Source of the DNA: Clostridia bacterium
GTDB lineage: Bacteria > Bacillota_A > Clostridia > Christensenellales > Aristaeellaceae
DNA length: 9,555 bases
Direction of reading: 5' to 3'
NCBI GenBank assembly: GCA_017648805.1
Contig: JAGCIC010000194.1
Span: forward strand, 1 to 9,555
The notes under the pieces were generated by a model that saw only the letters and a program-made list of their open reading frames with translations, ran no database searches and was not told where the DNA came from. Of this stretch, positions 6,131-9,555 are shown piece by piece; the stretch's first letter is position 1; each line of letters begins with the position of its first letter. Made by a program: the position numbers and the translations under genes.

Positions 6131-6149
6131 AGAGAGGGCCTTATGGACA
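6131..6149 (+). repeat. Right arm of the inverted leader element (AGAGAGGGC...TATGGACA)
   Basis: AGAGAGGGC at 6131-6139 and TATGGACA at 6142-6149, mirrored at 5979-6001 on the other strand. The GAGG in the first block is the likely ribosome binding site for the ATG at 6143. Confidence 0.5.
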
Positions 6150-6514
6150 GACAGGGCTTCGGCGGATTCATAACCCGGATGCGTCTTAAAAAGGGCATGA
6201 GCCTGAGGGAGACGGCAGAAAAGTTAGGGATCTCGCCCATGTATCTGTCCGACGTGGAGCGGGGCCGGCGCAGCGCCTTTACGCTGAGCAAACTGCGTTC
6301 CTTTGCCGCGATCACGGGCCTTAGCTGCGAGGAAACAGCCGAACTGTTCGACCTGGCAGGGCAGGACCGGGGTGAAGTCTCCCCCGACGTGAGCGAATAC
6401 ATAAGCGGCAACAACTACATCTGCGCCGCGCTGCGCACCGCGAAGAGCCTGAACGCGGACAAGGACGACTGGAAGAAGATGCTTGAAGAACTGAGACAGA
6501 GAAAGGGTAAGTAG
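6143..6514 (+). CDS. XRE-family transcriptional regulator (ImmR-like partner of ImmA)
   Basis: A 123-residue helix-turn-helix protein. The DNA-binding domain is about residues 7-70: SLRETAEKLGISPMYLSDVERGRR (20-43) is the XRE helix-turn-helix with its characteristic YLSDVERG. After it, SPDVSEYISGNNYICAALRTAK (80-101) matches the tail often found in XRE proteins encoded next to ImmA/IrrE peptidases, and the C-terminus is charged and helical. The frame is open far upstream, but the ATG at 6143 is chosen because it lies about 20 bases after the predicted start of a perfect promoter and behind a GAGG. It is 1 base before the metallopeptidase gene. By analogy with ImmR of ICEBs1 or DdrO of Deinococcus it is likely the substrate of that peptidase and an autorepressor. 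Which genes it controls besides itself is unknown. Confidence 0.87.
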   Translation: MDRQGFGGFITRMRLKKGMSLRETAEKLGISPMYLSDVERGRRSAFTLSKLRSFAAITGLSCEETAELFDLAGQDRGEVSPDVSEYISGNNYICAALRTAKSLNADKDDWKKMLEELRQRKGK

Positions 6515-6515
6515 T

Positions 6516-7211
6516 ATGTACATTAATTTTGAGACCGATCCCGCGTGCGTGCCGTATTTAAGCAGCAGTTTTATAGACGAATTCTGCGACGACCTGGTCG
6601 CCCGCTTCGACAAAGGCGTGACCCGGGATCTGCATCCTTTGAATATAGACGACTTCGCCACGGGTCACATGGGCTTAAGGCTCGTATACGAAAACATGTC
6701 CTGCAATTTCAGCGTGCTGGGCGCGATGCTGTTCGAGGACACAAATTACTTCCCCGTGTACGACTCCAGGCGCGACCGCGCGGAGTATATATCCGCCAAA
6801 GAGGGCGATGTGGTGCTGGAAAAGAAGCTGCTGGACGCCAGCCAGAACGACCGCCTGCGCTATACCCTGGCCCATGAGGTCGGCCACGCCCTGTGGCACG
6901 GCATGTACTACAATTCCCTCAAAAAGAGCGGCAAGGCCATGAGCGGCTTCATGCTGTGCGGACGCGACAACCTGCGCAGCATAAGCGAGGACGCCGCCCG
7001 GCTGTCCCGCCGCAGGCTGATCGAGTACCAGGCCAACCGCTCCGCCTCCGCGCTGCTCATGCCCAAAAGCGCGGTAAAGCGCCTCAGGGACCGGCTGGGC
7101 AGGCCCGAGACTCCCGACGAAAGAGCCGACCTGGTGATCTACACCGCCGCGGCTTTCCGGGTGAGCGACTTTGCCGCGAAGATACGCCTGAAGGAGCTGG
7201 GGATGCTGTAA
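6516..7211 (+). CDS. ImmA/IrrE family metallopeptidase (M78-like)
   Basis: A 231-residue zinc metallopeptidase of the ImmA/IrrE (COG2856) family, which inactivates a partner XRE repressor by cleavage. The active site is HEVGH at 120-124 within RYTLAHEVGHALWH; the third ligand is E170 in RLIEYQANRSASALLMP (167-183), the family's second signature. The 45 residues between HEVGH and E170 include a linker SLKKSGKAMSGFM not typical of the shortest members. The N-terminal region (1-60) is poorly recognisable; FPVYDSRRD (79-87) resembles the substrate-side strand. It starts 1 base after the XRE stop, with AGAAAGGG upstream, so both are made from one message under the promoter at 6087. It ends just before a strong terminator. 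What triggers cleavage is not visible. Confidence 0.9.
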   Translation: MYINFETDPACVPYLSSSFIDEFCDDLVARFDKGVTRDLHPLNIDDFATGHMGLRLVYENMSCNFSVLGAMLFEDTNYFPVYDSRRDRAEYISAKEGDVVLEKKLLDASQNDRLRYTLAHEVGHALWHGMYYNSLKKSGKAMSGFMLCGRDNLRSISEDAARLSRRRLIEYQANRSASALLMPKSAVKRLRDRLGRPETPDERADLVIYTAAAFRVSDFAAKIRLKELGML

Positions 7212-7222
7212 AACCCGCTCTG

Positions 7223-7256
7223 AAAAAGAGCCTCGGCTGCGCCGAAGCTCTTTTTT
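7223..7256 (+). terminator. Strong intrinsic terminator after the XRE-immA pair
   Basis: A 15-pair stem with one C-A mismatch (7223-7237 with 7241-7255), loop TGC, followed by T to 7256. It starts 12 bases after the metallopeptidase stop. The A run on its left arm gives a T run on the other strand, so it could work both ways. It isolates the module from the peroxiredoxin gene. Confidence 0.92.
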
Positions 7257-7266
7257 GTGCGCACGC

Positions 7267-7295
7267 TTGAATTATACCCGGAAGAGTGATATATT
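7267..7295 (+). promoter_or_regulatory. Probable sigma-A promoter of the peroxiredoxin gene
   Basis: TTGAAT at 7267-7272 and TATATT at 7290-7295 are spaced by exactly 17 bases. Predicted start near 7302, about 30 bases before the ATG. A perfect TATAAT at 7306-7311 lacks a -35 at proper distance. No PerR-type box (TTATAATNATTATAA) was recognised. Confidence 0.65.
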
Positions 7296-7330
7296 ACATG
7301 CAGTATATAATCCGAAAAGGAGGCAGCGCC

Positions 7331-7807
7331 ATGGAGCTTCAGATCGGTTCTCCCGCCCCGGAGTTTTCCCTTCCCGACGACAGCGGGAACACCCGTTCTC
7401 TAAAGGACTTTTCAGGCAAAAAACTCGTTATATTCTTTTACGCCAAGGACAACACCGCCGGCTGCACCTGCCAGGCGCAGGGCTACGGCGAATTGTACGA
7501 AGAATTCAGGTCGCTTGGCTATGAGGTTGTTGGCATAAGCCGCGACAGCGCGGCTTCCCACGCGCGCTTTAAGCAAAAGCTCGCCCTGCCCTATCCCCTG
7601 CTTTCCGACCCGGACAGGGCGGCACACGAAGCCTACGGCGTGTGGAAGGAAAAGACAATGTACGGCAAAAAGAGCATGGGCACCGAACGCTCGTCCTTCG
7701 TGACGGACGAAAAGGGCACTCTGGTCGGCGTTTTCAGAAAAGTGAATTCCAAAACGAATCCCGCCGAAATGCTCAGGTTCTGCGCCGAAATGCAAAAGGG
7801 GCTGTAA
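7331..7807 (+). CDS. bcp: Thioredoxin-dependent peroxiredoxin, Bcp/PrxQ type
   Basis: A 158-residue cytosolic peroxidase that reduces H2O2 and organic hydroperoxides with electrons usually from thioredoxin. The N-terminal family block is IGSPAPEFSLPDDSG (5-19), followed by KKLVIFFYAKDNTAGCT (30-46); the peroxidatic cysteine is C45. The family's usual proline before Gly-Cys is alanine (TAGCT for TPGCT). The resolving cysteine five residues after C45 is absent (Q50); instead a second cysteine, C47, lies two residues away (CTC), and C151 is near the C-terminus. GISRDS and the GVWKEK and MGTERSSFV segments are family-like. The start at 7331 is set by AAGGAGG at 7317-7323, 7 bases before ATG, although the frame is open 15 codons further up. 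It has its own promoter and stands alone. Confidence 0.93.
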   Translation: MELQIGSPAPEFSLPDDSGNTRSLKDFSGKKLVIFFYAKDNTAGCTCQAQGYGELYEEFRSLGYEVVGISRDSAASHARFKQKLALPYPLLSDPDRAAHEAYGVWKEKTMYGKKSMGTERSSFVTDEKGTLVGVFRKVNSKTNPAEMLRFCAEMQKGL

Positions 7808-7819
7808 ACAGCCCCTTTT
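7794..7819. terminator. Shared bidirectional terminator of bcp and the MscS gene
   Basis: AAAAGGGGCTGT (7794-7805) and ACAGCCCCTTTT (7808-7819) are perfect reverse complements around AA. The stem includes the last codons and TAA stop of the peroxiredoxin gene. T runs follow on both strands (TTTTATTAT to the right, TTTTGCATTT to the left), so it can end both converging transcripts. Confidence 0.88.
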
Positions 7820-7872
7820 ATTATGCGCATATGCCGCCTCGCGGGTCGATGCGCCCGCTCCCGGCGTTTGCT

Positions 7873-8676
7873 TTACGGTTTTATTCCAGCTTCCGCCAGG
7901 GCGGTCAGTGCCCGCAAACGAATGCCCCGCTCCAGTTCCCAGCATTTTTCCACCGAACACAGGCATTCTATGCGGCAGGTGGCCGCGCCTCTGTCCATGG
8001 AAATGTAGCCCTTCACCACCGGATCTTCGTCGATGAAGTCGAACTCCTCGTTGGTCCTGCGCATGGCTTCCCTTAATACATCCAGCGCCTTTTCGTAGTC
8101 CTGGCCGTGGGCGATGGTGACGTCCACCACCGCGCAGCGGTAATCGCTGGTCATGTTCATGACCGTGCGGATCTCGCCGTTGGGTATCACGTACACGGAG
8201 CCGTTGGTCGCCCTTAGAGTGGTGGTCCGGAGCGCCACGTTCTCTATCCGGCCCGTCTGGCCCGCGACGGTGACTATGTCGCCCACGTTGCAGCTGCCCT
8301 CGAACCACAGAAACATTCCGCTTATGATATCCTTTATGAGCGTCTGACAGCCGAATGCCAGGGCAAATCCGCTGAAGCCCGCAAGCGCTATCAGGCTGGC
8401 CACGTCCACCCCCAGGGTGCTAAGCGCCGTAAGCACTATGGCAAAGTACATCACCACATTGAACAGGCTCATGCTGAGGGTCTGCACCGTATTGCCCCGG
8501 GTGTTGGTGCCGTGTTTTTCCCCGTATCTTTTGAATATCCTCTTGAGCAGGAACCTGCCCAGGCGCAAAATGACATAACCCACCGCTGCCACCAGCAGTG
8601 CGGCGCCTATGCGGGTCAGCGTTTTGGGCAGTTTATCCACGAACTCGTTTACCGCGCTCGTCATTTTTTCCAGCAT
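7873..8676 (-). CDS. Small-conductance mechanosensitive channel, MscS family
   Basis: A 267-residue inner-membrane channel that opens under membrane tension to release solutes on osmotic downshock; length is close to E. coli MscS (286). Three membrane helices are seen: about 23-43, 71-89 and the glycine/alanine-rich pore helix 93-124 (LIALAGFSGFALAFGCQTLI, then KDIISGMFLWFE). The beta domain follows with the family patterns VGDIVTVAGQTGRIENVALRTT and YVIPNGEI, then a cytosolic alpha/beta domain to the end. Two ATGs stand in tandem; GGAGG lies 2 bases before the first (8679) and 5 before the second (8676), so 8676 is preferred, a one-residue difference. The frame is open to 8760, but that part is the upstream hairpin region. 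It lies 111 bases after potD in the same direction, separated by a hairpin, and no clear promoter of its own was found. Confidence 0.93.
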   Translation of the reverse strand: MLEKMTSAVNEFVDKLPKTLTRIGAALLVAAVGYVILRLGRFLLKRIFKRYGEKHGTNTRGNTVQTLSMSLFNVVMYFAIVLTALSTLGVDVASLIALAGFSGFALAFGCQTLIKDIISGMFLWFEGSCNVGDIVTVAGQTGRIENVALRTTTLRATNGSVYVIPNGEIRTVMNMTSDYRCAVVDVTIAHGQDYEKALDVLREAMRRTNEEFDFIDEDPVVKGYISMDRGAATCRIECLCSVEKCWELERGIRLRALTALAEAGIKP

Positions 8677-8723
8677 CATAGCCTCCGAAAAGCGAATTGC
8701 CCGCTCACGCAATAAACAACACG

Positions 8724-8762
8724 GGGTGGGACCGAGGGGACATTTCCTCTCTGATCCCACCC
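8724..8762 (-). terminator. Long hairpin after potD (terminator-like)
   Basis: Outer arms GGGTGGGA and TCCCACCC (8724-8731 and 8755-8762) are perfect complements. Inside, GAG and GGA pair with TCC and CTC around an AATG loop, with small internal mismatches. On the minus strand the stem is followed by CGTGTTGTTTATTG, a weak U tract. It begins 25 bases after the potD stop and ends 47 bases before the channel ATG, so it probably ends or attenuates the potD transcript. Confidence 0.6.
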
Positions 8763-8787
8763 GCGCTCAGTTTGCGTGCCGGTGTGC

Positions 8788-9555
8788 TTAAGAACGGATC
8801 TCCATCCAGTACTTGTTGTACACGTCCATGTAGTCCATTATATCGTGGAAGAAGTCGCAGCGGGCGATGATCTCCTCGCTGGGATTGACGGCGGGATTGG
8901 CTGCCTCTTCCTCGTCCAGACCTTCCACCACCTGACGGATGGGAGAGCAGTAGTGGATATAATCGTAGTTGCGCTGGGCGATGTCCTCGCGGCAGAGGAA
9001 GTCAATGAACTTCATGGCGGCGTCGATGTTCTCGCTGGTGCTGGGTATGCAAAGCGCGTCGATCCACACGTTGGAGCCTTCCTCGGGCACCACGTAGACC
9101 AGGGAGTCGTTGTCCTCGATGGCGTACATGGCGTCGCCGGACCACATCACGGCCATGGCAGCCTCGCCGCCCACCATCTTGTCCTTCACTTCATCCACCA
9201 GATAGCCCTGCACGATGCCGTCCTGCTTCTGTTTGATGAGCAGGTCGCGCACCTTGCCGAGCGCTTCCTCGCTGCGCTCGTTCAGGTTGTAGCCCAGGTA
9301 CTTAAGGGTGACGCCCATGGTGTCGCGGATGGAATCCAGCATGAACACATCTCTTTTGTACTGGGGATCGAACAGGCTGGCCCAGGAAGTGATCTCCTCG
9401 TCCACATACTCGGTGTTGTACAGTATGCCCACGGTGCCCCACATATACGGCACGGAATAGAGGTTGCCCACATCGTAATCCGCCGTCCACATGTTGTCCA
9501 GCAGGTTGGCTTTGGCGTTGGGCATCTTCTCAAAGTCCATTTTCGCCAGCATGCC
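8788..9555 (-). CDS. potD: Spermidine/putrescine ABC transporter substrate-binding protein (5' end off window)
   Basis: The C-terminal 255 residues of a periplasmic-binding-protein-type (in Gram-positives, lipid-anchored) polyamine receptor for a PotABCD importer. About 100 residues including the signal sequence lie beyond the right edge; the frame enters the window open, and its first in-window ATG (9552) is not the start. Family blocks: YDVGNLYSVPYMWGTVG, then GILYN, SWASLFDPQYK, a MLDSIRDTMGVTLKYLGY hinge region, KMVGGEAAMAVMWSGDA, VPEEGSNVWIDALCIP, and a final helical stretch ending NKYWMEIRS. The acidic and aromatic residues in NVWIDA and MWSGDA are in the places that hold the amine in PotD/PotF. 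Upstream potA, potB and potC would be expected beyond the right edge in this orientation. Exact polyamine preference cannot be read. Confidence 0.92.
   Translation of the reverse strand, partial: GMLAKMDFEKMPNAKANLLDNMWTADYDVGNLYSVPYMWGTVGILYNTEYVDEEITSWASLFDPQYKRDVFMLDSIRDTMGVTLKYLGYNLNERSEEALGKVRDLLIKQKQDGIVQGYLVDEVKDKMVGGEAAMAVMWSGDAMYAIEDNDSLVYVVPEEGSNVWIDALCIPSTSENIDAAMKFIDFLCREDIAQRNYDYIHYCSPIRQVVEGLDEEEAANPAVNPSEEIIARCDFFHDIMDYMDVYNKYWMEIRS

Noticed and set aside
5759..6142. Long upstream extension of the plus-strand XRE gene (open from 5759)
   Set aside because: It overlaps the divergent repressor gene and crosses both promoters; the ATG at 6143 has its own promoter and ribosome binding site.
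8721..8762. T-box-like sequence GGGGTGGGACCGAGG on the plus strand
   Set aside because: The core differs from the consensus (GAG instead of GCG), the expected long upstream stem I and specifier loop are not there because the channel gene occupies that DNA, and no plus-strand aminoacyl-tRNA synthetase or biosynthetic gene follows. It is better explained as the complement of the potD hairpin.

Overview
The window looks like chromosomal DNA from a GC-rich member of the Firmicutes, probably an anaerobic clostridial lineage. The evidence is the order rplS - ylqF/rbgA - rnhB - UPF0102 (YraN) read in one direction, the presence of YlqF itself, strong AGGAGG-type ribosome binding sites, and A/T-rich consensus promoters set in GC-rich coding DNA. 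The species cannot be named from the sequence.

Left part (1-4840, all minus strand): a promoter at about 4840 drives rplS (ribosomal protein L19). A perfect 10-bp hairpin follows, then ylqF (ribosome assembly GTPase), rnhB (ribonuclease HII), a UPF0102/YraN nuclease-fold protein, and a large membrane glycosyltransferase that runs off the left edge. From ylqF onward the genes overlap or are 1 base apart, so they form a tight operon. The glycosyltransferase has a GT-C membrane core between two extracytoplasmic jelly-roll-like domains.

Middle (4841-7256): an A/T-richer gene-poor stretch (about 4858-5208) holds a perfect 17-bp palindrome and a second hairpin. Next comes a compact regulatory module. 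A minus-strand XRE-S24 repressor with an intact Ser/Lys autocleavage site diverges from a plus-strand pair, an XRE repressor and an ImmA/IrrE metallopeptidase. The two arms are separated by a 157-bp control region containing two face-to-face sigma-A promoters, both with 17-bp spacing and near-perfect or perfect hexamers, plus repeated ATAC-N5-GTAT operator-like dyads. A strong terminator closes the plus arm. This resembles the control region of an integrative element or a DNA-damage switch (ImmR/ImmA, HdiR, DdrO/IrrE types), but no integrase, toxin or structural gene lies beside it. It is the most interesting part of the window.

Right part (7257-9555): a Bcp/PrxQ-type peroxiredoxin (plus) with its own promoter converges on a small MscS-family mechanosensitive channel (minus), and they share a bidirectional terminator. 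Upstream of the channel is the 3' end of potD, the spermidine/putrescine binding protein, cut by the right edge. A long hairpin separates it from the channel gene. No rRNA, tRNA, CRISPR array, transposase or integrase was seen.
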